NCBI GenBank assembly: GCA_964019425.1
Contig: OZ025786.1
Location: forward strand, 1 to 64,000
DNA from: Flectonema sp. DT1601
Lineage: Eukaryota; Euglenozoa; Diplonemea; Diplonemida; Diplonemidae
Direction: 5' to 3'
DNA: 64,000 bases
Shown: piece after piece, positions 51,771-62,378 of the stretch
Layout of the letters: each line of letters begins with the position of its first letter
Position numbering within the stretch: position 1 is the first letter of the stretch
Notes under the pieces: model-generated
Database searches by the model: none
Seen by the model: the letters and a program-made list of their open reading frames with translations, nothing else
Told to the model about the DNA's origin: nothing
Made by a program: the position numbers and the translations under genes

Positions 51771-54700
51771 TGTTTTTGTGTTGTTGTTGTTTTCTTGGGG
51801 GTGAAACTTTGACAATGTAGAAACAGTAACAACTTTAGGTATTAAAGAAAACAAAATTAATATCAAGTACTCGACCGAAAAATATTTGTAGTTGTTAATC
51901 AAAGAAAATTACTCTCCTCCGAATCTCCTCCGAATCCTGACTGTCCAGACTACAATCCGAATCAACCTTTTTTGTTGTTTTTAGTTGCGATATGTTGCGA
52001 TAACATACAACAGTTATGACACGACGCTCACCAGCAATCCAAATCAGCGCCTTGTCAGAATCCCGCTGAAGGAGCTTGTCGCTACGAGTGCAATCCACTC
52101 CACTTGGCTATAATATAGGTTATTTACTTAAATAATCTATGACCGCACCAGACCCCCAGCAGGTTATAAAAAAGAATTATTTCGCTCAATTCGACAGGTG
52201 TTAATATTATATTCCAATGTGTTCCTCTCTCTCTCTCTTATTATCGAGTAGACGATTACCATCTAATGATTACTATTCCTGTAATAATAATTAGTAGATC
52301 AGCAGCATTGCAACAACCAGTCAAGGAAATGAAAGAATGAAATTGTGTGAAGGGAACTGGAAGAGAGGGACACGTGATGTGGCTGCTGGAGAGCACAGAC
52401 GGGGAGTGGGTAAGGAAAAAAAAAAGAAAAATTAAGGAAAAAAAACGGATGATTGGAACTGAGAAGGGCACAAGACGCCCCACATTCCTCAATTTAATTT
52501 TTTTTCATTTTTCTTCTTTGTTTGCTTTTATTTATTTTTATTCATTTTTTTGTTTTTTTGTTAAATTATTGTACGAGAATCAATCAGTGCAGACTGACCA
52601 CAACAGGCAACTAGGTAACTGCTCAAGTTGATTTCCTCACTCTTCGACTTGCACACAAAGAAATTAAAATAGTTTTCTTTGAGAGAGACCTTCACACAGT
52701 AGTTTGGGTGGTGCTGGAGGGGAGAAGAATAGAAAAAGGAAGTGAAGTGGAAATGTGATACGATAAGCAACAATGGAAGCTTGCAGCGGGAGGTGGGAGG
52801 AACAATGCAACAAAAAAAAATACCAAAAAAAAGAAAAAAAAGAGTGGGGGGGGGAAATAATATTGTTGTGGATATTTATATTCAGACCAGTTGGCCCGTT
52901 TCTCCGCGTGACGTGATTCCCAAAAGGTAGGCAATGCAACTAAACAACAGGACTTTCTTGCATGGCTTGAGTCTGCAAGGAACCGCACCCGAGAGTAAAA
53001 AAACACGCGTAATCCAAAAGCTCTTTTTTTTTTTTTTAATTTTTTTTTTTTTTAAAGCTGAATGCCACTACTCCGAAAAGAAATGGGGGATGGGGGAAAA
53101 ATTAAAAAAAATAAAAAGGTAGTGGAGCAACGAAGTTTTTTTTTTTTTTTTTTTTATAAGATTGCTTCTACAACCTCACTCAATTAAGACATGCGACAAC
53201 CTCCTCACCCGAGCAAGTCTTGGACGTGACAACGACGATAGTGTAAATAAGAACGTGTCACGACTCGGCTTCACCCTTCTAATATATAACAAACCAAAAG
53301 GCTGAAGACTTGGGGAACATGCAAATAAATAGAACAATAACGACTCAAAAAAAAGAGGCTAAGGAAAGCTGACAGTTTCCGCGGTGATTCACATAAGCAG
53401 CCCACAGGCATGCTTTGCATGAGTCTATGCGGTAGTTGATTTTATTTATTTTATTTTTTTTCTTCTTTCGTTCATTTCAGGAAAGTGTATCCGCAATTGT
53501 AAACACGAATACTCTCATCCCATGATGTTCTTCTGTTTCCTTTTTATTTTTTTTTTGTTATTTTCTTTTTTTTTTTTTTTGATACGAGTTGCCCATTTTT
53601 TGTGCAATGCAACTAAGGGAATAGGGAAAACAAAAACACGGAAGTAAAGGCTCCAGGGGGGGGTTTTTTTTTCTCTTTAACTGATGAGGGAAATCCCAGC
53701 GCACAAAAGGCGCTGGTTTTTTTTTTTTTTTTTAATTTGTTACTATGAAAGTTAGTTGTATAAATCTAACCAGAATACCATTATTGTTAAGTGCTGCCCA
53801 CCAGGGTCAACCGTTAAGAAAATAAAAACGAAGAAAGTAGCTCCAAGTTGATTATATTTTTTTTTTTTTAATTTTTTTTTTTTTTTTTTTTTTTTGATCA
53901 AACACACAGCAGAAAAAAGAAAAAGCAAAACTTTTTTCTGTATAAAGAGGGAGGGAGAGACTTTGGAAACGGAGGCTACTTTTGTTAACTCTTCTCAACA
54001 CTCAAAAACAACAGCTAATACGAAAGCCAGTTGCCATTTGTGTAACAGAAGATAGGTTAAATAAAGGTACGCTGGGTAGAGGGAGAAAGGGGTGACAACA
54101 TGTGTCGTCAACGGTTAATTATTTGTTTGTTAATAAAAAAAAGTAAAATAAAAATAAAAATAAAAACAACAAAACGTTTTTGACTGACGTTCCAGGACGA
54201 AAAAAGAGGGGAAAAGAAATCAACAACAAAAAAAACTTCTTCTTTTGTGCCAATCAATTCATTCTCAAAAGGAAAAAAAAAAAAAAGAAATGTAGGCATA
54301 GGAGAGGTCCACAGAACTCACAAGGACCTCTATGACATAGAAATCATAACTTGCTGTGCAGGGAAGTAAAGGGAAACAAAACGAGGGTGGGGCAATATTT
54401 CCGCAGCATTTATAAGAATTACAGCTGTCGGATTCACTCCCTCCCTCCATCCCTTCCCTGAATGACAATAAACAACAATCTGCTTTAAAAAAGAAAAAGA
54501 AAAAACAGAACTGGTAATGCAATAAGGAATCAACCTGATGCATCAGGTCTGTTTTAAGAAGACCAGTTTGTACAGATTCATTCTTTTTTATTATTTTTTT
54601 TTTTTTTTCGTTATTGTGGCTAAATTCAAAACACGAGTAAGATTTCTTTATAAATCTAATACAGCGTTCTTTTTATTTTTTTTTTTTTAAAAAATCTATT

Positions 54701-55448
54701 TATTTTTTTTATTTTTTTAAATTTGTTTTTTTTTTTAAAAACGATGCATTTCACCGACAACTGAAGCCGGTTGCAAAACAAGAAAAAAAATGAATTTCTC
54801 TCCGTTACACACAACAAGATTTTTACATGTGGTAGTTTTCTTTCTTTGTTGCTGCAGTTTTTCTTTCTTTTTTTTTTGTTTTTTTCTTGTGATATTGTTC
54901 TTTGATTGTTAAAATAATACCAAACACAGGCAGAAGAAAGCAATATATTCGTTTTTTTTTTGCTGCTGTCCCGCTCACAAAAAAAAAAAAAAAAAAGCAA
55001 AAGGCGTAACAGGTTTGCACTGTGCAAGTCCCAAAAAATGGGATTTCTTTTTTTTTTTTTTTTTATATATTCGGATTTCTTATTCGATTCTTGATTATAC
55101 TCTAACGTCACAGAGTGAGGGGACTTTTGAGAAGGGGAAGAGTCGGGGATAAGGGAACGGGAAAAGGTGAGTGCAAAAAAAAAAAAACCGGGTTGGTGAT
55201 AATGTGTGTGAAGTTTGTTGTTGTGTGCTTTTAGCTTTCAGCTAAGCCAAAAGATTTTAATTTTTTGTACTCCTTTAAGAAAGGGTTTTAGATTTCTTCC
55301 GCGAATAACGAGGTAAAACAGTTGATTACCACAAGGCATATTTCAAGTAGCACACCTGAAACCGCTTCAGTTTCGGAAAACATTCGTCCCATGACACAGG
55401 AGAAACAAAATAAAAAGATGACAATACAATCTCTCACTTGTTAATTAT
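51771..55448. other. Gene-poor, homopolymer-rich stretch
   Basis: 51895-52098 (minus) has a short frame with KALIWIAGERRVITVVC of unknown origin. 52226-52240 is a CT microsatellite. From 52240 to 55448 there are dozens of T- or A-runs of 9-30 bases (e.g. 53126-53154, 53866-53894, 54978-54996) and only low-complexity frames. The right part may be a long 3' UTR of the CCCH gene. Confidence 0.6.
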
Positions 55449-56497
55449 TTAAGCAAACCAATGACAACCAGACCCATCAACATATTGATCCTGGTCACCA
55501 CCAAGTAAAGCTTGCTGCGCGGCCACGTTATTAATCGTGAGGTAATTGCTTAACACGCTACTGGCTGGGAGTCCTGCAAAGCCACCCTGCATTTGTGACA
55601 GAGCGCTCAACTCAATTCCACCAGCGCCAGTTCCGTTAGGAATCAGACTAACACCATTGAGGTTTGGGATCGTTCCGAGAATTGGTTTCGGAGGAGGTTG
55701 TGTTGCAGCACTCTGAGCAATCTTCTGACCCTTCTTCTTCTGTGTGTAAACTTCAAGGTAAGGGTTATGTTCTTCGTTGCGGCGAACTTGTTGATCGCCG
55801 TGGGCGAAGGCGCATCTCTCAGCGAACTGACAATGGATTCCCATCGACCAGTTGCGGCAGACTTTTGTCCGAAACTTTGCGAGATCTACTGCTGGTGCAC
55901 CTTTTGGTCTTTCTAAGACGTCACCAGTGAGTGGATCAAATGAAACAGGTGGGGGGGCTTTGTCTGTTGTGTTAGAACCTGAAGATGAAGATGTTGCTTG
56001 AGGAGGAGTGATATCAGTTATTCTCTGACCAGTTAATAATGGCATTGAACTAATTGATGATGCAGCCTGTCTGCTACCTGTCGATGGTGTTCCTAAAGGA
56101 GTACTACTTGCAGCCACACTTATCTGACCTCCACAAACGGCACTACCAGAACCTCCAATCCGAATCTCATCTCCCCACGACTTCCCACTCCCAACTACTG
56201 CAATGGCTGCTGATGCTGATGCTGGAGGCGCAGCAGGTGTTGGAGCGACAGTCGCAAAGTCCAATTTGAATGGATCACTTCCCGAACCTGCCAGTGGATC
56301 AGGAGCACCATTGCTGTTTGTTATTTATGAAAGTCAGCAATCGATGCGAAGATAACTTTGTATCGCGAAAACGATCAACGATAATAAATAATAAACACAT
56401 ACTCCATCTTCTCCAAGTCCTTTAGAAGTTCGTCCAAGTGTCCGAATGACAAATTGGAAGGTGGTGATGGTGGCGGAACAGCTGAAAAAGGTGACAT
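55449..56497 (-). CDS. CCCH zinc-finger protein, two exons
   Basis: Exon 1 (56497-56403) begins MSPFSAVPPPSPPSNLSFGH. The 89-bp intron (56402-56314) has a GTATGT donor and CAG acceptor and joins in phase 2, giving Asp at the junction. Exon 2 (56313-55449) completes a 319-residue protein. Residues about 182-204 form one Cys-x8-Cys-x5-Cys-x3-His finger (CRNWSMGIHCQFAERCAFAH), the type that binds AU-rich or other single-stranded RNA in TTP and Unkempt relatives. The flanks are low complexity (Ala/Ser/Gly), and an NPYLEVY motif follows the finger. The family usually has two or more fingers; one is seen here. Likely role: post-transcriptional RNA regulation. Confidence 0.8.
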
Positions 56498-56878
56498 CGA
56501 AATTTTCTTTCTCGTCTACACTGTTCGAAGAAATATAAATTAGAAAATAATAAAATGAAGAAATCACTCCTCTCAACAACAACAGGCTTTAGAATTAATT
56601 AACAAACACCTCTTCTGTGGTAAGTCTGTTACTTCGAATACGGTTAGGGGTTGGAACTTATTTAAATGGTTTTTTTTTCTCTCTTCCTTTTTATTATTAT
56701 TTGCGAAGGATCTCGATTCGGATATAAAGATGAGGGGGAAAAAAAGAAATAAAACAATAAAATGAATCTTTGGCATTGGCAATGGTGTAAAGAGTACGAG
56801 TTTGAAGGGGAAAAAAGAAAAAAAATTATTTTTGTGTCGAAGACATTTCCAACAAAAAAAAAAAACATCCGACTGATA
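56498..56878. other. Intergenic between CCCH and GH31-like genes
   Basis: The leader of the CCCH gene and probable 3' end of the GH31-like gene. No other coding signal. Confidence 0.5.
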
Positions 56879-58681
56879 TCACTTCAACAATAATGTGATT
56901 CCGCGAGGCATTGCGGGGATGGTCACAAAAACTGAACCATCACTTGAAAAGTATGATGGCTGAACACTACCCGCATTTGAGTGAACATCCCACAAAGAAG
57001 ACAACTGAAGAAATTCAAGACTGCGTGAGGAACCGAACTGAGACACTACATACGGAGGAGGTTGAGATACTTTTCTAATAGCCAGAAACAAGGCAGGATG
57101 AGGTGATATTTTTATTGCAATCTGAGTACCATCGTCCGTGTAATTTAATTGCAGACTCTCCTGAACAGACCCTCCAATAACAGTAGTTGAACTGACTGGA
57201 GTAGGAGAGTCCCAAACAATTGTAAGAACTCGAACATCAGTTGGTGAAGTCATTCCATACTGATTCCACAGACCTGGAGATCCACCACCTGGAAGTGTTA
57301 ATAAAGGAATCCCTGTTCCTAATCTCTTTAGAATTAAAGGTTTTCCTTCAGTAGTTAATTGTTTTATTTCATCATTCAACGTTGAGTCTTTCATCCAATC
57401 ATTTGAGTTGGTACCCGACGATAACGTCACTCCAGAGTTTGAAGTGAAGAAAGTCCATTCACCCACCCCAACAGGTATCCTGCAGTTAATTAGAAACTTT
57501 TTATCCCTCGAAATTAGTTTTGGAGGACACACAATAAGATCATCTCCCAGAAAGTAAGAATCTTCAGCAGTTGAATCCAATTCAGATTTCAACGGACTCA
57601 GAGGCCTCACAATTAAATTATCAGAAGACGATGCGCTGTGAAAATACAGCGACAGCTCAGAATGTAATTCCGAAGAAAGAATCACATCTGAGTCGAGTAC
57701 TGGTTTACTACGAAGTGTTGTACCTTCAGCAATAAATATCTGTGAGGGTAGTAGTGATGTTATGTAAGGATGTGTTAACTCTGGTGAGTGTTCTAGTGAC
57801 CAAGGGTAACCAATAGTGTCATATCCTCTAAAAGTTGATAAGAAAACAGAACTTAAAACAGAATTTTGATCAACAGCTGTACTTCTGTCTTCACTCATTG
57901 GATACGATAAGACTGCCAACACTCCAGGTTCTGCTGGAAGAGGAGAGATGTCTGTGTGAGTTCCAAAGGTCGTCACTCCGGCACCGATGGTTCCAAAATT
58001 ATAACTTCCCAAACCAGAGAGTTCCCTTCCAATATCTAAAACAGTTTGATAGTAATTGGTGCTGTACAACTCATGCGTTGTGTACCCACGAGATGACTTC
58101 TCCATCTGTTTACCCAACAGAATGTGATCAGCGGGTATACAAAGCAACCCACTCGAATCGAAAGCAGTTATCGCAGAACGGATTTTCTTACGAGCGTACT
58201 GCAGTCCTGGCTGAGATGTAAAATCAATTAAGAACCCAACGTCTCCTCTAATTGAGAACTTTCTACCTGCTGATATCAATGCTTCTGGCGGGAGGAGTGC
58301 CTCGTCGAGCTCTTCCTGTGATAGCAGCGGTGAGAATGTCAACACTACGTTGAAAGGAAAACTTTCAGAGTTTTTGAGCAACGATTCACAAGAAGGAAAA
58401 AACACCACACTAGTGACCCAAAGAGATTTCGTGATGTGAAGCAACTCTTCAATTGTTTCTTTCCCATTACAATCTTTAACCAGGAGAGTTGTTTCAGTCA
58501 TCCAACTGGTTGCTATTGTTGCTCGTCTTTCACTTTGAATTTTCGCTACTTCCCCTCTCGAGTCGCTACGTAGTAACCAAACATATTGAACGACAGATAG
58601 TAACCAGACAACACCAAAACATATTATTGGAAACTTTTTTATTAATTTCGAAGTCATTGAAGGGGGTCTCCTCACTCGCAT
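56879..58681 (-). CDS. GH31-like glycosidase homologue with N-terminal membrane anchor
   Basis: A 600-residue intronless frame. Residues about 18-36 form a hydrophobic anchor after a basic N-terminus (type II orientation). The rest follows glycoside hydrolase family 31 order: FPFNVVLTFSPLLS, the strand FLIDFTSQPG, GYDTIGYPW, and then IVRPLSPL...DSYFLGDDLIVCPP, matching the R-P-L...Q-F-x-L-G-x-x-L-L-V-A-P block, and VGEWTFFTS. In active enzymes the nucleophile Asp lies in a W-x-D or F-D-A-G-E motif; the aligned segment here is LLCIPADH, without it. The membrane anchor and GYP motif recall MYORG. It may be a pseudoenzyme of the secretory pathway. Confidence 0.6.
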   Translation of the reverse strand: MRVRRPPSMTSKLIKKFPIICFGVVWLLSVVQYVWLLRSDSRGEVAKIQSERRATIATSWMTETTLLVKDCNGKETIEELLHITKSLWVTSVVFFPSCESLLKNSESFPFNVVLTFSPLLSQEELDEALLPPEALISAGRKFSIRGDVGFLIDFTSQPGLQYARKKIRSAITAFDSSGLLCIPADHILLGKQMEKSSRGYTTHELYSTNYYQTVLDIGRELSGLGSYNFGTIGAGVTTFGTHTDISPLPAEPGVLAVLSYPMSEDRSTAVDQNSVLSSVFLSTFRGYDTIGYPWSLEHSPELTHPYITSLLPSQIFIAEGTTLRSKPVLDSDVILSSELHSELSLYFHSASSSDNLIVRPLSPLKSELDSTAEDSYFLGDDLIVCPPKLISRDKKFLINCRIPVGVGEWTFFTSNSGVTLSSGTNSNDWMKDSTLNDEIKQLTTEGKPLILKRLGTGIPLLTLPGGGSPGLWNQYGMTSPTDVRVLTIVWDSPTPVSSTTVIGGSVQESLQLNYTDDGTQIAIKISPHPALFLAIRKVSQPPPYVVSQFGSSRSLEFLQLSSLWDVHSNAGSVQPSYFSSDGSVFVTIPAMPRGITLLLK

Positions 58682-58920
58682 ATTATGTCCCCCTTTCTGT
58701 GATAATAATATTTGACTTCAGGGAATGGGTACTAACATTTTAAATAACATCAAAGACTGGAAAGTCATTTCAAATTCCATCAAAATAAACATAGCGAAGC
58801 GATACAATAATAAGTGTAAATAATAATTCATTCGATCTGTTGATCAGAAGTCACCCTCTTTAGTGACTCAGCAGGCTGTTCATTCGCCGTCATTGGAAGA
58901 AACTGCCGCGAATAAAGTAT

Positions 58921-61293
58921 TCAGTCCCAGTTCTCGTCTTCCTGTTGGCTGTTTTCTTCATTCGCTTTCATGTTCATAACGCGATCAAATAGTTCTGAGA
59001 AATCAACTCCAAAATCTGCTTTTGTTATTTTCGTTAAATAAGTTGCGCTGTTGACATGTTTCCACATCGAGTTGAGATGTTGCTGAACTGAAGGAGGTGG
59101 TCGGTAGACTGTTGAGACTACTTTTTGTAAAGTTTGAATTAAAGTGTTCACCGCTTTGTGTTCTTGAATTAGTAACCTGGAGTGATTTGATAAAAATACT
59201 TTTGGTAATTTATCCAACTCTTGCTGAAGGGTAATCAATGAAAGAACTTTAGTTGCGATCGCTTCATGAGACTCGTCAGTCTGAACTCTTTTAATCCAAT
59301 CTGCGAAGTCAGAGTCAGTCTCATCAGTGAATCCTGTGACAGCAGTCTTACCATCTCCTAAAGAACCTTTTACTGTTAGTGAGATGGTGTTTTGATCTTT
59401 ATTTATATCCGTCACTCGAAATACTGTGAAAGGTGGTAATAACATCTCCTGTTCCTCAGCGTACAGTGAGACGTGCCACATCTCAGCACCTTCTTGACAT
59501 TTATCAATAACAAACACTAATGAAGTTCCTTCTTTTGTAAATTCCGATTGAACCAAATCACCCGAAAGAGAAGCACTGGTAGCAGCAGGCCAGTAGACCC
59601 ATTCTCCTATTTCCTTCTCCATGAATTGTGAGTAGATATCTTCTGGTAAGTTCATCAGCCCTCTGTAAAGTTTCTTACCCCTCCAAACTGTTTTTGAATT
59701 GACTTTCGTAGTTGACAACACCGCAATAAATCCAATCCATCTTCTGAGCATCTGTTGCGCTAATTCGTTTGATGCTTTCGGACCTTCTCTGAGCGCCCAA
59801 TTAATATCTTTATAGATGGCTGGTGCTGTTCCAGGAGGAAGTTTTAAAAGTGTGTCGATATGCTGACCTTCACATGTATAAAGACACATTATAAGTAAGG
59901 CTGAGGGTGAGTTATTTGGAAACTTTTTGTGATGTCTTCGATACATTGTTGAAGCAAGCTGAACGATAGATCCGAGATTCGCACCAAGATTATCAGCGAC
60001 TTCAGTTAGAACATTTAATGTGGACGGGTACTTATCACAATAATATGATATCAGTCTGACTGCTAAAGCTTCGACTTCTCTCGGTCCTTGAAATGTGTGA
60101 ATTGTGTCTTGCCATTTATCAGATGAAAAATTACCTTCGTCAATCGTATCTAAAAATTGAATTATTTCATCACTGCGACCTTGATCAGCAGCCTCTCCAA
60201 TGTCAGAGACTAATTTACTTAAAGAACAGTTGAAACCAACTCCTTTGAATAAAGCTTCAGCTTCTTTTGAAATACTTCCGCCATCTCGAAGGGCAGATTG
60301 CATTGATTTTTGTATTACACCCAACGACTGTTCCATAATGTTCGTTTTTATCATTTCTGTTTTGTTATTAAAGTCGTTGATGAATCCTCTTCTATTCTCA
60401 AAGCTGTATCTGATAAATATTTTTACTAACGTACTAATGTATTGATATTTTATATACCGAGACCTGCTCTCTTCTTGTCTGTAAAACGCGATTTGTACCA
60501 ACAAAGAGTGAAAAGTTGATTCTATCAAGACTCTGTATGTGTACTCAGAGACACTCATGGTATCTATTTGGGATTGTAATTCTTTTACGTATTTTAATTT
60601 ATCTTTTCGCATCTTTCTTTCATGTCTTCGTGACACTCGAATATTTTCCCGTTCCTGTTCTTGCTGTTGAAGGAATTGCTCATCACAGAATCGAGGTCGA
60701 TATGTTTTTTTCATATTCCTCGCTAAGTCAGAATGCTTCAGATATAATGTTATCTCTACTAAGTCGAGAGAGTCACTCAGATCTCGATCATGTTTACGAA
60801 ACACTCCATCAACTTCTTCAGAGAGGAATTTATAATCTGGTAAAGGAGTATCAGTTGCTGTGTACAGGAGACCCATAAAACTAACCAACTCATCTCTCTC
60901 TAATGTCCAGCTGTGATTGTAATCACTCTTCTGAAATGACTCAGTCAATTTAAGTATCAGAGCTGGAGTGAAGTCGTAGCGTAACAGTTCTGTCATTATT
61001 TCTAAAGTAACTCCAATCTTACCTCCTCCAGTGATGAACATCTGGACTCCAGGTTTGCATTGAGGTAGGGGTGTTGGTAATATAAAACTAACTTGCTCTG
61101 ATCTCACTCCACTCGGTGATCGATGTCCTATTGAAACTTGTGATCCACTCAACTGCATCTGTGATGCGATTATTTTCGATCGCATTCGTTTCTTCTTCCT
61201 CTTCTTACTGTGAGATGGTGATCGTAGTAGTCTGCGACATTTCAAAGCATGTTTGTGTCGAAGTTCCAACAACGGTAATAAAGGATTTACCAT
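58921..61293 (-). CDS. EF-hand protein with C-terminal ADP-ribosyltransferase domain
   Basis: A 790-residue intronless frame. The N-terminus is Lys/Arg-rich (SKKRKKKRMRSK). Two EF-hand loops follow: DYNHSWTLERDE (about 129-140) and DRDLSDSLDLVE (about 167-180), both with acidic 1, 3, 5/9 and 12 positions. A long helical region (200-480) comes next. The C-terminal domain shows the R-S-E triad of arginine-type ADP-ribosyltransferases: KLYRGL (about 544), ATSASLS (about 574) and EEQEMLLPPFTVFRV (about 611), preceded by PAIYKDINWALREG. It probably transfers ADP-ribose from NAD to protein, perhaps under Ca2+ control. No signal peptide; likely intracellular. Confidence 0.75.
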   Translation of the reverse strand: MVNPLLPLLELRHKHALKCRRLLRSPSHSKKRKKKRMRSKIIASQMQLSGSQVSIGHRSPSGVRSEQVSFILPTPLPQCKPGVQMFITGGGKIGVTLEIMTELLRYDFTPALILKLTESFQKSDYNHSWTLERDELVSFMGLLYTATDTPLPDYKFLSEEVDGVFRKHDRDLSDSLDLVEITLYLKHSDLARNMKKTYRPRFCDEQFLQQQEQERENIRVSRRHERKMRKDKLKYVKELQSQIDTMSVSEYTYRVLIESTFHSLLVQIAFYRQEESRSRYIKYQYISTLVKIFIRYSFENRRGFINDFNNKTEMIKTNIMEQSLGVIQKSMQSALRDGGSISKEAEALFKGVGFNCSLSKLVSDIGEAADQGRSDEIIQFLDTIDEGNFSSDKWQDTIHTFQGPREVEALAVRLISYYCDKYPSTLNVLTEVADNLGANLGSIVQLASTMYRRHHKKFPNNSPSALLIMCLYTCEGQHIDTLLKLPPGTAPAIYKDINWALREGPKASNELAQQMLRRWIGFIAVLSTTKVNSKTVWRGKKLYRGLMNLPEDIYSQFMEKEIGEWVYWPAATSASLSGDLVQSEFTKEGTSLVFVIDKCQEGAEMWHVSLYAEEQEMLLPPFTVFRVTDINKDQNTISLTVKGSLGDGKTAVTGFTDETDSDFADWIKRVQTDESHEAIATKVLSLITLQQELDKLPKVFLSNHSRLLIQEHKAVNTLIQTLQKVVSTVYRPPPSVQQHLNSMWKHVNSATYLTKITKADFGVDFSELFDRVMNMKANEENSQQEDENWD

Positions 61294-61514
61294 TCTGTTA
61301 ACTGAGTGAAGGGATGTTTATATCATCTTAGAAACTAACTACTAATAGCAGAACCCACAAATAGCTTCGATCATATTATTAAATTATTTCTGTATCAAAC
61401 CAATACATAAAGACACCACAACCAACTACCTATTAGTGTTCAGTTATTTTGTTGTGTACGAAAGACCAGCTTTCTTTTTTTTTTTTTTCTTTTTTTTCGG
61501 ACGAGACTCAGTTC

Positions 61515-62378
61515 CTACTTCGCCACGGAACCGGAAAAGTTACCTCTTCCTCCGTTAAATCCTCCCGTTCCGCTGGTGCCGAATTCCTGTTTTTTGTTTT
61601 TTTTTTAAATTTAAAGTAAGGAGACTAACGATAACAACATTAGTTGACATCTTTGAGTAGGTGAGTTCGATAGAAAATAACAAACCTGCTCCTGCGTAGT
61701 TCCGAATAACGCATTCTTGTAGATAGCAGTGAAACCGTTGCCTTGCGCTGGGTTTAGTTTAGCCTGTTTTTTGTTTAATTGAGCGACAGCATTCACACTA
61801 CAATGACGTTGGTCAGCTGCAGTGATCACATTTAGTTCAGGTTGTGGTCCACCTTTCTGTTGAGTTGAAGAAAATGAAGAGAATCAAGAGATTACAGCAA
61901 TGCTATATAACAGGATGTCCTATTCTGCGGTCCAACCAGATACGAAAACCAGTTCGACAACAAGGAAACGACATCTCACGAGGGGAGCTGATAATCAGAT
62001 TTGGCTAGTTGTCTATTCACTCAGATCGTATCAATTCGCTGATTGAATTCCACTCGTTGGTTGGGGGAAGAGAGAGAGGAGGAGGAGAGGAGAGGGCAGA
62101 ATTTAATTAGCAAAAAGACGATCTTCAGAAATCGATTACCTTAACGACAGTTTATTATACATCATACTAATTGAAAGACAAGAAGAACTCAATACATTCC
62201 ACAGAGAAATCAAGACAGGATTTGATTTTAAGAAAGTGTGAATCAGAACAACAACAACACACACCTGGTGCAAAGAAACAGTTGCCGGCTGCATCTGCGC
62301 TGGTTCGATATTCCCTGAGACAGACGTAACATGTGCGCAGCCTCCCCACATGTGGTGCAGAGTCAACTTCTGTGGCAT
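61515..62378 (-). CDS. Small three-exon gene, unknown function
   Basis: Exon 1 62378-62265 (38 codons from ATG, MPQKLTLHHMWGG), intron 62264-61857 (408 bp, GTGTGT...CAACAG); exon 2 61856-61686 (57 codons, includes AVAQLNKKQAKLNPAQGNGF), intron 61685-61587 (99 bp, GTTTGT...ACAG); exon 3 61586-61515 (23 codons, FNGGRGNFSGSVAK, TAG). All junctions are phase 0 and the joined frame stays open for 118 residues, which supports the model. The protein is polar with a Gly-rich end; no domain was recognised. An alternative frame of exon 1 is Cys-rich but does not continue. Confidence 0.5.

Noticed and set aside
54656..55111. 151-codon Lys/Phe-rich frame on the minus strand
   Set aside because: It is made of T/A homopolymers read through; no domain and no conserved composition.
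61574..61586. Cloning-adapter contamination (GAATTCGGCACCAG resembles an old cDNA linker)
   Set aside because: One base differs from the linker as I remember it, a proper splice acceptor precedes it, and the downstream codons stay in frame to a stop.
62167..62349. Alternative Cys-rich frame over exon 1 of the three-exon gene
   Set aside because: It does not join in frame to the downstream exons, whereas the chosen frame does.
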